Source: Planctomycetales bacterium (GTDB lineage Bacteria > Planctomycetota > Planctomycetia > Pirellulales > UBA7805). From it: 5,890 nucleotides of DNA. This document shows positions 1 to 5,890 of the stretch, one piece after another (within the stretch, counting starts at the first letter, position 1; every line of letters starts with the position of its first letter). A model generated the notes under the pieces. It did not search any database. It had not been told where the DNA came from and saw only the letters and a program-made list of their open reading frames with translations. The position numbers and the translations under genes are program-made. The stretch lies in the NCBI GenBank assembly GCA_011772275.1, contig WVZU01000193.1, positions 1-5,890 of the forward strand. The letters run 5' to 3'.

Positions 1-45
1 CTGGCCCCAGGGATCGGCATTTTTCCACAAGCCAGACAAGGTTTC

Positions 46-74
46 TTGAGGGGTCCTGGCCCACAGCATACGAT
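46..74 (+). promoter_or_regulatory. Possible sigma-70-type promoter for glnE
   Basis: TTGAGG (46-51) and TACGAT (69-74) are separated by exactly 17 bases, each matching 4 of 6 consensus positions. The -10-like box ends directly before the GTG at 75, so transcription would begin near 80-82, at the ATG at 81. That would give a leaderless or nearly leaderless message. No good Shine-Dalgarno sits at normal distance; the only purine run, GAGGGG at 48-53, is over 20 bases upstream. Such weak matches arise often by chance, so this is only a candidate. Confidence 0.22.
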
Positions 75-3000
75 GTGCCTATGGACCTGCAACAGTTGAG
101 TTTGTATTTGGCCGATGCGGGGAAAGCCGAGCCCTGGTTGCGTGCCATGGGGCTGGAGGAGACCAAGCGGGGCCACGCGAATCTGGCCGGAATGTCTGCG
201 GCCGGCCTGACGCTGGACCTGATGGCTACGGTGAGCGGGCAGTTGAGCGAATATTTGCCAGCTACCAGCCACCCGGATATGGCGCTGAACAATCTCGCCC
301 GCTTTATAGACGCCTCGCGAAATCCGCTGGGGCTGGGCGCGCTGTTCGAACGGGACCCTGAGGCGCTGAAAATCCTGTTGCGGATTTTCTCCAACAGCCA
401 GCATCTGTCCGACCTGTTGATTCGCGACCCGGAAAGCTACGACTTGTTGCGGATCACCGAGGGCCAACCGGTCGCTCGCGATACGCTGTGCGAGGAAATC
501 TGGAGCGAGGCCAGCGCGTGGGACGATGACCGCGCCTGTGCGGCGGCGCTGAGGCGTTTCAAGCAGCGGGAGACGCTGCGGATCGCCTACGGCGACCTGA
601 TCCGCGACCAGCGGCTGGAAACCGTCACGCAACAGATCTCGTTCCTGGCCGAAGCCATCACCGATGCCGCACTCCGCTTCTCGCTCCGCAAGGCCGCGGA
701 CAGCCGCGGGATACCGCGCGGCCCCGATGGCCAGCCCGCCCGGTTGGTCGCCCTGGGGATGGGCAAGCTGGGGGGCCACGAATTGAACTACTCCAGTGAC
801 ATCGACCTGATCTTTGTCTACGACCTTGACGGGGAGACCGACGGCCGGAGGCCGCAGCAGAACTCAGAACACTTTGCCGCGGTCATTCGCGATACGGTGA
901 AGCTGTTAAGCGAAAGCACGCCCCTGGGTGTCGCCTATCGCGTCGACCTGCGGCTGCGACCCAACGGCGGACAAGGGCCGCTGGCGATCAGCATGGAACG
1001 AGCCCTGCAGTACTACGATGTCCTGGGCCGCACCTGGGAACGGCAGGCATTTGTCAAAGCTCGACCCGTGGCCGGCGATCTCGACTTCGGACGTCTGTTC
1101 CTCAGAAACCTCCAAGCGTGGGTCTACCGCACCTATTTGGCCCGCGCGGACATTACGGGCATCAAGGCCCTCAAACGGCGGATCGAACAGCGATCGCGGG
1201 GTGCCGGCGAAGAGATGACAGATGTCAAAACGGGGCATGGCGGGATCCGGGACATTGAGTTCGCCATCCAGTTTCTGCAATTGCTCAACGGTGGCGATCT
1301 GCAGAACGTGCGGCATGTGAACACGCTGGAAGCCATCGATCGCCTCGCCAAGGCCGGCTGCCTTTCCGACCAGGAACGCTCGTTGCTGTCGGAACATTAC
1401 CGCTTCCTCCGCAAACTGGAACACCGGCTGCAGATCATGTTCGATTTGCAAACGCACCAATTGCCCGACGATCCCAAGGAAGTCGGCCGCCTGGCCATTC
1501 GCATGGGATATGCCGCCGATAGCCTGCCCCCGCCCCGCCAGGCCTTTCAAGCCGACTACCAGCGAATCACCAAACTGAACCGAAAGGTGCTGGACCACCT
1601 GCTGCACGATGCCTTTCGCGACGATGCCCCGGCTGCCCCCGAGGTGGACCTCGTCCTGGCTCCCGAGCCGACCACGGAACAAATCGAACAGGTGTTGGGG
1701 GCGTATGGTTTCGTCGATGTCGCCCAGGCCTACCGGAACCTGATGGAACTGTCGCAGGAGAAAATCCGGTTTCTCTCCACGCGCCGCTGCCGGCACTTTC
1801 TGGCCGCCATCGCACCGGCTCTGCTGAAGGCCATTGCCCGGAGGCCCGACCCGGATTCCACGCTGATTCAGCTGTGCAAAGTCAGTGATTCGCTGGGCGG
1901 CAAAGGGGTCCTCTGGGAGTTGTTCAGCTTCAATCCCCCCACCCTGGAACTGTATGTCGACCTGTGTGCCACCAGCCCTTACTTGTCGGGAATTCTGATC
2001 AGCAACCCGGGCATGATCGACGAACTGATGGACAGCCTGGTGCTGGACAAATTGCCAACCCTGGCAGAACTGGAAGCCACGTTGCAGGATCTCTGTCACG
2101 CAGCCGAGGACACCGATCCAATCCTGCATAGCTTTCGAAATGCCCAAAACCTCCGCGTCGGCGTGCGGGATATTCTGGGCAAGGAAACGATCGAAGCCAC
2201 CACGGCCGCCCTTGCCGATACGGCCGAAGCCTGCTTGCGCCAAATCACCCGAGGCCAATACGCCAAACTGGTCGATCGGCTGGGCGAACCGGTCATCACC
2301 GACGGTCCACGTGCCGGACAGGTCTGCGAACTGATCATTCTAGCCATGGGCAAGTTCGGCGGGAGGGAGCTGAACTATCAGAGCGATCTGGACATTATCT
2401 TTCTTTACGAGGCGGAAGGTTCCACTCAACAACGCCGCCCCACCCGCCGTTCCGTCGAGAAAACTTCCAATCGCCATTTCTTCGGCGAATTGGGCCGGCG
2501 AATTATTAATGTCGCCAGCCGCATGGGACCCTACGGACGCTTGTACGAAATCGACCCGCGCCTGCGACCCACAGGTCGCAGCGGGCCGCTGGCGACATCG
2601 CTGAGCGAACTGGGGCGGTACTTCGCAGAAGGGGATGGCCAGTTGTGGGAGCGGATGGCGCTGTGCCGAGCCCGTGTGGTGGTGGGGAACCGGGCAGCCA
2701 GCCAGGCCGCCGACCAGGCCGTGGCCCAGGCCGCCTTCGGCCGCGACTGGCGACCGGCCGACGCCGTCGAAGTGCTCGACATGCGGCGGCGGCTGGAGGA
2801 AACAGCCGGCCAGGGCAATATCAAGCGGGGCGTGGGAGGCCTGGTCGATATCGAATTCATCACCCAAATGCTCCAACTGCGTTACGCCGCACAACTCCCG
2901 GAAATCCGGCAACCCAACACCCTGGCCGCCCTGGCGGCCTTAAACGCTGCCGGCCGGCTGGAAGAGGACCATTTCCAATTCCTGACCCAAAGTTACCGCT

Positions 3001-3200
3001 GGTTGCGACGCATCGAAACCCGCTTGCAGCTGATGGGCTCGTCGGCGCGAGACGCCATTGCAGAAGAAGCCGGCGAACAGAACAAACTGGCTCAAGCCTT
3101 GGGTTATCCCGACGGCGAAAGCCTCTTGGCCGAATGCCAGCAGCTGACCCGCCAAAATCGCTTGCTGTTCGAACAGCTTTTTGCCGAGGCTGGGGGGTAG
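75..3200 (+). CDS. glnE: Bifunctional glutamine synthetase adenylyltransferase / adenylyl-removing enzyme
   Basis: This cytoplasmic enzyme attaches AMP to, and phosphorolytically removes it from, a tyrosine of glutamine synthetase, tuning ammonia assimilation to nitrogen status. The 1041-aa product has the two tandem halves of the family. The N-terminal (deadenylylating) half has GMGKLGG at about 228-234, the catalytic pair D242-x-D244 and a third Asp in RVDLRLRP (D291), followed by the helical linker motif GGIRDIEF (D393). The C-terminal (adenylylating) half repeats the pattern: FRNAQNLR at 687-694, MGKFGG at 758-763, D771-x-D773, YEIDPRLRP (D827) and GGLVDIEF (D925). All key acidic residues are present, so both activities should be intact. 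It is somewhat longer than the roughly 946-aa E. coli enzyme. The listed start is GTG at 75; ATG at 81, two codons later, is equally plausible. The frame stays open to base 3, but the family-like sequence begins around here. No glnA or PII gene lies in the window. Confidence 0.97.
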   Translation: MPMDLQQLSLYLADAGKAEPWLRAMGLEETKRGHANLAGMSAAGLTLDLMATVSGQLSEYLPATSHPDMALNNLARFIDASRNPLGLGALFERDPEALKILLRIFSNSQHLSDLLIRDPESYDLLRITEGQPVARDTLCEEIWSEASAWDDDRACAAALRRFKQRETLRIAYGDLIRDQRLETVTQQISFLAEAITDAALRFSLRKAADSRGIPRGPDGQPARLVALGMGKLGGHELNYSSDIDLIFVYDLDGETDGRRPQQNSEHFAAVIRDTVKLLSESTPLGVAYRVDLRLRPNGGQGPLAISMERALQYYDVLGRTWERQAFVKARPVAGDLDFGRLFLRNLQAWVYRTYLARADITGIKALKRRIEQRSRGAGEEMTDVKTGHGGIRDIEFAIQFLQLLNGGDLQNVRHVNTLEAIDRLAKAGCLSDQERSLLSEHYRFLRKLEHRLQIMFDLQTHQLPDDPKEVGRLAIRMGYAADSLPPPRQAFQADYQRITKLNRKVLDHLLHDAFRDDAPAAPEVDLVLAPEPTTEQIEQVLGAYGFVDVAQAYRNLMELSQEKIRFLSTRRCRHFLAAIAPALLKAIARRPDPDSTLIQLCKVSDSLGGKGVLWELFSFNPPTLELYVDLCATSPYLSGILISNPGMIDELMDSLVLDKLPTLAELEATLQDLCHAAEDTDPILHSFRNAQNLRVGVRDILGKETIEATTAALADTAEACLRQITRGQYAKLVDRLGEPVITDGPRAGQVCELIILAMGKFGGRELNYQSDLDIIFLYEAEGSTQQRRPTRRSVEKTSNRHFFGELGRRIINVASRMGPYGRLYEIDPRLRPTGRSGPLATSLSELGRYFAEGDGQLWERMALCRARVVVGNRAASQAADQAVAQAAFGRDWRPADAVEVLDMRRRLEETAGQGNIKRGVGGLVDIEFITQMLQLRYAAQLPEIRQPNTLAALAALNAAGRLEEDHFQFLTQSYRWLRRIETRLQLMGSSARDAIAEEAGEQNKLAQALGYPDGESLLAECQQLTRQNRLLFEQLFAEAGG

Positions 3201-3246
3201 AGAACCGGACCGATGGGTAGCCGAAGGCTCAGATAGTCGGCCGCCG

Positions 3247-3286
3247 CTGGTGCGACGCAAGCAAAAATCGAACCCTTTCGCACCGG
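3247..3286. repeat. Inverted repeat after glnE, possible 3' stem-loop
   Basis: GGTGCGA (3249-3255) pairs perfectly with TCGCACC (3278-3284). One G-T wobble and one more C-G pair extend the stem to nine positions, around a loop of about 22 bases. It begins about 46 bases past the glnE stop and could protect or end the glnE transcript. There is no T-tract after it, so a terminator role is inference only. Confidence 0.4.
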
Positions 3287-3418
3287 GAACCCGCTTCCCA
3301 ACCCACCACTGGTCGTCGCTTGGCGATTCACGGCACGCCTCCACGGGGATCCCACCGCAACGACTTCGGTCCGAGCGAGCGAGGGGGGGTCTGACAAAAT
3401 TCCCCGCCCTCGTGGGAA

Positions 3419-3437
3419 CGTGACCATCCGGGTCACG
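3419..3437. repeat. Perfect 7-5-7 inverted repeat in the convergent gap
   Basis: CGTGACC (3419-3425) and GGTCACG (3431-3437) are exact reverse complements around the five-base loop ATCCG. The short loop and GC-rich stem should fold well in either transcript, and the position between convergent genes suits a bidirectional transcription end. Neither side has an adjacent T-run; on the minus strand a TTTT occurs only about 20 bases later. It could equally be a protein-binding dyad. Confidence 0.4.
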
Positions 3438-3469
3438 CCTGGGGCCGCTTGTCTCTCCCAACACCTGAC

Positions 3470-3490
3470 ACCGTCAAAACAGTCGACGGC
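3470..3490 (-). terminator. Weak stem-loop directly after the protease stop codon
   Basis: On the minus strand, one base after the TAA at 3494-3492, CCGTC and GACGG form a five-pair stem, six with a G-U wobble, around a nine-base loop that contains TTTT. The stem is short and has no trailing T-tract, so this is a poor intrinsic terminator. It is listed because its position fits the end of the protease transcript. Confidence 0.15.
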
Positions 3491-3491
3491 T

Positions 3492-4295
3492 TTACGGCAA
3501 CGGCCGCAGGGCCTGGCGGCGGCGGCTGGGAAAGGTTCGGATCAGCTGGCGGTTGAGCTCGCCCAGTGCGATCTCCTCTTCCCGTACCGCCAGCGGCGAA
3601 CTTTTCCGAATTTTTTCGCCTGGCTTGTGAATCGCCAGGATGGCATTTTTCTGCCATTGATCCAAAAAATCCTGTACGCTCAGACGGACGTTTCCGCGGA
3701 TGGGGTCGGCCAGGTAGACCCAGCGGTAGTCGGTACCTCGGTAAACCACAAAATGATCGTAGTCGTCCATACTGATACCTACGATCAACGGGACCTTGGC
3801 ACCTGCCAGCTTTTTGAAATCAACCTTTCCCACCACGGCATGATAACCCGTTTTGACAGCCACCCGCCGCAGGTCGCTCATCGCCAGACCATGCTTGATG
3901 CGGTCAATAATTTCTTCCCGGTTCAGCAGGCCATCCAAGGCGTCAAGAAAAAACTCTTCGTCGACGTCATCGCCCCAGTAGTAGCGGATCACCGTGGCCA
4001 GGGCCGCCGCGCCACACGAGTAATCTCGCCGCTGCATCACGATATTGCGCTCTTTCAGCTTCGTGTAACTTGTCACCGCCTTGGATATCTTCCGCTGGCG
4101 ATCCCGCACCGGCGCCGGTCGCGGTCGGTCTTCCGCGGCGGCCGACCGGTCAAAAGGGGCGAACAGGATGGCGGCCAGCAGGCACACCGCCAGCCACCGG
4201 CAAGATCGCCGCCGTCCCGTCTTTCGCTGATCAGGAAAAAAATCGGAAGCGGCAGGCAGCTGTCTCTTGTTGCCCTGGGATCGTACCACGAACAT
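3492..4295 (-). CDS. Exported C39-family cysteine protease, FapD-like
   Basis: A 267-aa papain-like protease of the C39 (double-glycine peptidase-like) fold, predicted to act in the periplasm. The ATG at 4295 has an AGGGA site eight bases upstream; the frame runs back to a TTG at 4430, but that extension looks non-coding. A basic n-region of about 33 residues precedes a hydrophobic core (LAVCLLAAILF) and a likely signal-peptidase site after SAAA (residue 54), giving a mature protein of about 213 aa. The active-site set is complete: Q88 in MQRRDYSCG, C94, H181 in YDHFVVY and D197 in LADP. The last 45 or so residues form a charged, basic tail. It stands alone and is not fused to an ABC transporter, unlike bacteriocin exporters. 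The DYSCGAAALAT signature and the neighbouring outer-membrane barrel resemble FapD of the Pseudomonas Fap amyloid system. The substrate is unknown. A general C39-like maturation protease is the alternative. Confidence 0.85.
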   Translation of the reverse strand: MFVVRSQGNKRQLPAASDFFPDQRKTGRRRSCRWLAVCLLAAILFAPFDRSAAAEDRPRPAPVRDRQRKISKAVTSYTKLKERNIVMQRRDYSCGAAALATVIRYYWGDDVDEEFFLDALDGLLNREEIIDRIKHGLAMSDLRRVAVKTGYHAVVGKVDFKKLAGAKVPLIVGISMDDYDHFVVYRGTDYRWVYLADPIRGNVRLSVQDFLDQWQKNAILAIHKPGEKIRKSSPLAVREEEIALGELNRQLIRTFPSRRRQALRPLP

Positions 4296-4303
4296 TGTCT
4301 CTG

Positions 4304-4308
4304 TCCCT
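4304..4308 (-). promoter_or_regulatory. Ribosome binding site deciding the protease start
   Basis: On the minus strand AGGGA lies eight bases before the ATG at 4295-4293. It favours that ATG over the in-frame TTG codon at 4430, and the same choice puts the signal peptide at the N-terminus. Confidence 0.6.
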
Positions 4309-4331
4309 GAATTCAAAAGGTGCCCCACTTT

Positions 4332-4349
4332 CCGGCCTTTCTTTGCCGG
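4332..4349 (-). repeat. Hairpin in the protease 5' leader
   Basis: CCGGC (4332-4336) and GCCGG (4345-4349) form a five-pair GC stem around an eight-base loop. It lies about 25 bases upstream of the Shine-Dalgarno of the protease gene, where a stem could affect translation. It is short enough to occur by chance. Confidence 0.25.
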
Positions 4350-4393
4350 TGCCAAGTCTTGTGTTGGAGGGTGCCCCGGGCCGACCCGCGCCG

Positions 4394-4408
4394 CCTGGGC
4401 TGCCCAGG
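4394..4408. repeat. 15-bp perfect palindrome, possible operator
   Basis: CCTGGGC, one central T, then GCCCAGG: seven-base arms with a single-base centre, about 100 bases upstream of the protease ATG. The near-zero spacing suits a DNA dyad bound by a dimeric regulator better than an RNA hairpin. I recognise no specific regulator family from it. Confidence 0.35.
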
Positions 4409-4514
4409 ACGACCCGACCGGCAAATTCAAGTTGGACCGCCGACAATCCGTTTATCAACGCTTAATTTTTCAGGTGGCGAAACTCGCCCGGCTTTTCGGG
4501 AACTCTTCATTCGC

Positions 4515-4535
4515 CGAAAGTCTGGGCGACTTTCG
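4515..4535. repeat. Perfect 8-5-8 inverted repeat downstream of the barrel gene
   Basis: CGAAAGTC (4515-4522) and GACTTTCG (4528-4535) are exact reverse complements around TGGGC. The repeat begins about 40 bases after the barrel stop codon in the direction of transcription. It is the best stem in the gap and could act as a partial terminator or transcript-stabilising structure between the two genes. No T-run follows it on the minus strand, so full termination is not supported. Confidence 0.4.
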
Positions 4536-4574
4536 CTACCGCGGCGAGGGGGAAAGTTCAGGTCTGAAAAAGGA

Positions 4575-5890
4575 CTAATAGGTCTGGATCAAGCCAAACG
4601 TACCGGCTGCCGCATCGTCCGTCATGCCAATTTCCACAAACGGTTCCAGCAGCTTTTTGTTTTTCCGAGCGATCGTGGCGGAAAACCGCATCGACAACGG
4701 CTCGCGGATTGTCCCCTGGATACGCCGGCCATTGGCATGGATTTCGGTGATATAAGCGCCAAAAAAAGCGCCGCTCAACGTCACCCGCTCGTTCACCGCG
4801 AAACCGACGCCAAAGTTGTAGTTGTACTCCTGGCCTGGCGCGAAGGTAACGCCAAAAAAGTTTCGCTCGATACCCTGCCGCGTGCCAAATCCATAGAAGA
4901 AGACCAGCGGATCGATGTTGTTGATGAACAGGATGTCGCCAGACAAGGTCCAGAAGCCGTCGCCCAGGCTGGGCTGCGAGACGAGGGTTGGCCCGGCCAC
5001 GAAGCTGTCGATGCCTGTGGGTGCTGAGAAAGCGAAGGTGGCCGTGATATCCGGCTCGTGTTCCTGGCCTTGTTTTAACTGGAAGGTGAGACCCCCGCGG
5101 ACGTCCCCGATCCCGCCCGCGTTCTCGAACAGATCGAAACCGTCAAAATTCAGCTCCGCGTTCGCCCACCCAAAGGGGACGTTGATAAAGGCCTGCATGC
5201 GTGGGGTAAGCCCGTAACGCAATTCCAAAGGCACGATCAAGCGTCGCTGGCGGATGTTCGTATCGACCACTGCGTCGGGGCGGAGGAAGAGAGGAAAGTC
5301 GTCCTCGGTGATCGAATACAAGAGGCCCACGTCAAACTGCGCTTCGCCCGGTTCCAACAGGACCGTTTGAAAGCGGAGAAACTGGAGCGAGTTATCTTCC
5401 GGGGCCTCTCCCAGCTTTTCGTCGCCGGCAATCCCCTGCTTTTGGCCCTGCTGAGCGGCCTCGCCGGCCGGCACCTCTTCCAGCGATTCGCTCGGGCCAC
5501 CGCCGCTGGCGGAAAGTCCATCCCCCGTGAAATCTTCACCTTCTTCCTGGAACGCGACCAGTTTCACACCGCCCCCGTCGGGCTCGCCCGCGATCACACC
5601 TGTCCCATACAGCGGCTCGGCAAGGATGCCTGGCCACTCGGTAATCGCCGAACGTAGTCCGCGTACGTAGGCCACGATGCGATGCTGCTCGGCACCCTCC
5701 ATCAAATCGCCCTCGCTGGTCAAATAGAGCGGCTGTAGAATGGGGGGAATGCAGCGGCGGCGGGTCCGGGCCGCGGCAAATTGGGAACCGCGTCGCAGAC
5801 CGGGGGGAATCGCCCCCACGCCATCCGGGCCGTTGGCCATCGTGAAGGGACGCAGCAACGCGGACATCGATGCGGAAATGTGGTTCGGCG
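4575..5890 (-). CDS. Outer-membrane beta-barrel protein, FapF-like/'transporter' type (5'-partial in this window)
   Basis: Predicted outer-membrane pore. Counting from the first ATG at 5867 the visible protein is 430 aa. Residues 160-430 look like a beta-barrel: alternating hydrophobic/polar strands with many aromatics and Gly, opening with FLRFQTVLLEPGEAQFDVG (163-181) and including YGLTPRMQAFINVPFGW (218-234). The end, EPFVEIGMTDDAA then GLIQTY, matches the closing-strand style of the Phenol_MetA_deg-like family that includes Pseudomonas FapF. Residues 100-158 are a Gly/Glu/Gln-rich, probably disordered linker. Residues 56-100 look folded but I do not recognise them. No signal peptide is visible from either ATG and the frame is open to the right edge, so the true start is probably outside the window. 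ATG at 5702 has a good GAGGG site but would give a 375-aa protein without an export signal. It precedes the C39 protease gene on the same strand. Substrate unknown; a generic outer-membrane channel is the alternative. Confidence 0.75.
   Translation of the reverse strand, partial: PNHISASMSALLRPFTMANGPDGVGAIPPGLRRGSQFAAARTRRRCIPPILQPLYLTSEGDLMEGAEQHRIVAYVRGLRSAITEWPGILAEPLYGTGVIAGEPDGGGVKLVAFQEEGEDFTGDGLSASGGGPSESLEEVPAGEAAQQGQKQGIAGDEKLGEAPEDNSLQFLRFQTVLLEPGEAQFDVGLLYSITEDDFPLFLRPDAVVDTNIRQRRLIVPLELRYGLTPRMQAFINVPFGWANAELNFDGFDLFENAGGIGDVRGGLTFQLKQGQEHEPDITATFAFSAPTGIDSFVAGPTLVSQPSLGDGFWTLSGDILFINNIDPLVFFYGFGTRQGIERNFFGVTFAPGQEYNYNFGVGFAVNERVTLSGAFFGAYITEIHANGRRIQGTIREPLSMRFSATIARKNKKLLEPFVEIGMTDDAAAGTFGLIQTY
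5710..5714 (-). promoter_or_regulatory. Shine-Dalgarno-like site before an internal ATG of the barrel gene
   Basis: On the minus strand GAGGG lies seven bases before the ATG at 5702-5700, which is codon 56 counted from 5867. The spacing is ideal, yet the resulting N-terminus lacks a signal peptide and the upstream frame has coding-like codon use. It may be chance, or a real start if this protein is exported in an unusual way. Confidence 0.25.

Larger units (their letters stand above)
3201..3491. other. Convergent intergenic region between glnE and the C39 protease gene
   Basis: This 291-bp stretch separates two genes that end facing each other, so it should contain the 3' ends of both transcripts. 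I see no convincing gene: the short open frames across it lack recognisable protein character and ribosome sites. It contains two perfect inverted repeats (listed separately) and a weak 5-6 bp stem at 3470-3490, directly after the protease stop codon. None is followed by a strong T-run, so no classical intrinsic terminator can be named. A G-rich run with a GAGCGAGCGAG-like repeat occurs around 3372-3389. Confidence 0.6.
4296..4574 (-). other. 279-bp leader between barrel gene and protease gene, rich in dyads
   Basis: Two co-oriented, probably related genes are separated by an unusually long gap with no convincing gene. It contains an 8-5-8 inverted repeat (4515-4535), a 5-3-5 dyad GGCGA/TCGCC (4476-4488), a 15-bp palindrome (4394-4408), a 5-8-5 hairpin (4332-4349) and three copies of GGTGCC (4319, 4348 and 4370). 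I could not find a convincing -35/-10 pair on the minus strand. The protease may have its own promoter here, or the structures may set its level relative to the barrel in a shared transcript. Confidence 0.5.

Noticed and set aside
1..30. Sigma-54-type promoter (TGGC near the left edge, expected for nitrogen genes)
   Set aside because: The GG and GC elements are not at the required spacing and the -12 TTGC element is absent.
906..2258. 450-codon open frame on the minus strand, antisense to glnE
   Set aside because: It lies wholly inside a clearly functional glnE, shows no recognisable domain or ribosome site, and long antisense frames are common opposite GC-rich genes.
3247..3286. tRNA-like fragment on the minus strand (acceptor-like stem GGTGCGA/TCGCACC followed by A, with GGTTCGA inside)
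   Set aside because: The arms are only about 22 bases apart, there is no D-arm or anticodon arm, and GGTTCGA is not flanked by a proper T-stem.
3690..3730. Twin-arginine or lipoprotein export signal for the protease
   Set aside because: The RRRSCRWL stretch does not fit the Tat consensus and no Cys follows a lipobox; an ordinary Sec signal with cleavage after SAAA fits better. The coordinates given are nominal; the signal itself lies at about 4135-4220.
3420..4310. 296-codon plus-strand open frame across the protease gene
   Set aside because: Its translation has no family features, while the opposite strand carries a signal peptide and a full C39 active site. It is a shadow frame.
4296..4430. 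N-terminal extension of the protease back to a TTG codon at 4430
   Set aside because: It would bury the signal peptide, lacks a ribosome site, and overlaps the dyad-rich leader. The ATG at 4295 has AGGGA at ideal spacing.
4430..4500. Sigma-70 promoter for the protease on the minus strand (TTGATA near 4456)
   Set aside because: At 17-base spacing the -10 position reads CCAACT, which is not a credible match.
4320..5027. 235-codon plus-strand open frame across the leader and barrel gene
   Set aside because: No domain character. The minus-strand frame has a convincing beta-barrel ending in this region.
5490..5569. Gly-Gly(-Gly) sites in the barrel linker (residues 98-100 and 122-124) as C39 cleavage sites
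   Set aside because: They lie in a Gly-rich linker and lack the conserved hydrophobic positions of double-glycine leaders, so cleavage there is speculation.

Overview
The window holds three protein-coding genes on moderately GC-rich DNA (I estimate near 60% GC by eye). It looks like a chromosomal piece of a Gram-negative-type bacterium with an outer membrane. The long GlnE with its particular N-terminus, sparse Shine-Dalgarno sites and a C39 protease/beta-barrel pair all remind me of Planctomycetes (Pirellulales-like). That assignment comes from recall of the families, not from a search.

Layout. Bases 75-3200 (+) encode a complete, apparently intact bifunctional glutamine synthetase adenylyltransferase / adenylyl-removing enzyme (GlnE), with both nucleotidyltransferase halves carrying their catalytic Asp residues. 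A 291-bp convergent intergenic stretch (3201-3491) follows; it has two clear inverted repeats but no recognisable gene. On the minus strand, 4295-3492 encodes an exported C39-family papain-like cysteine protease with a complete Gln/Cys/His/Asp active-site set. Upstream of it is a 279-bp leader (4296-4574) with several inverted repeats. From the right edge down to 4575, also on the minus strand, lies a large outer-membrane beta-barrel protein of the 'transporter' / Phenol_MetA_deg-like type. Its reading frame is open to the window edge, so its true start is probably outside.

How the genes work together. GlnE is a nitrogen-control enzyme and seems unrelated to its neighbours. The minus-strand pair (barrel gene first, protease second) is the interesting part. 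A stand-alone periplasmic C39-like protease beside an outer-membrane barrel of this type is the pairing seen in FapD and FapF of the Pseudomonas Fap functional-amyloid secretion system. I propose a Fap-like secretion module, with any substrate/amyloid genes lying beyond the right edge. This rests on motif and architecture recognition only and is not proven. Most other long open frames, including a 450-codon one antisense to glnE, look like shadows of the real genes.
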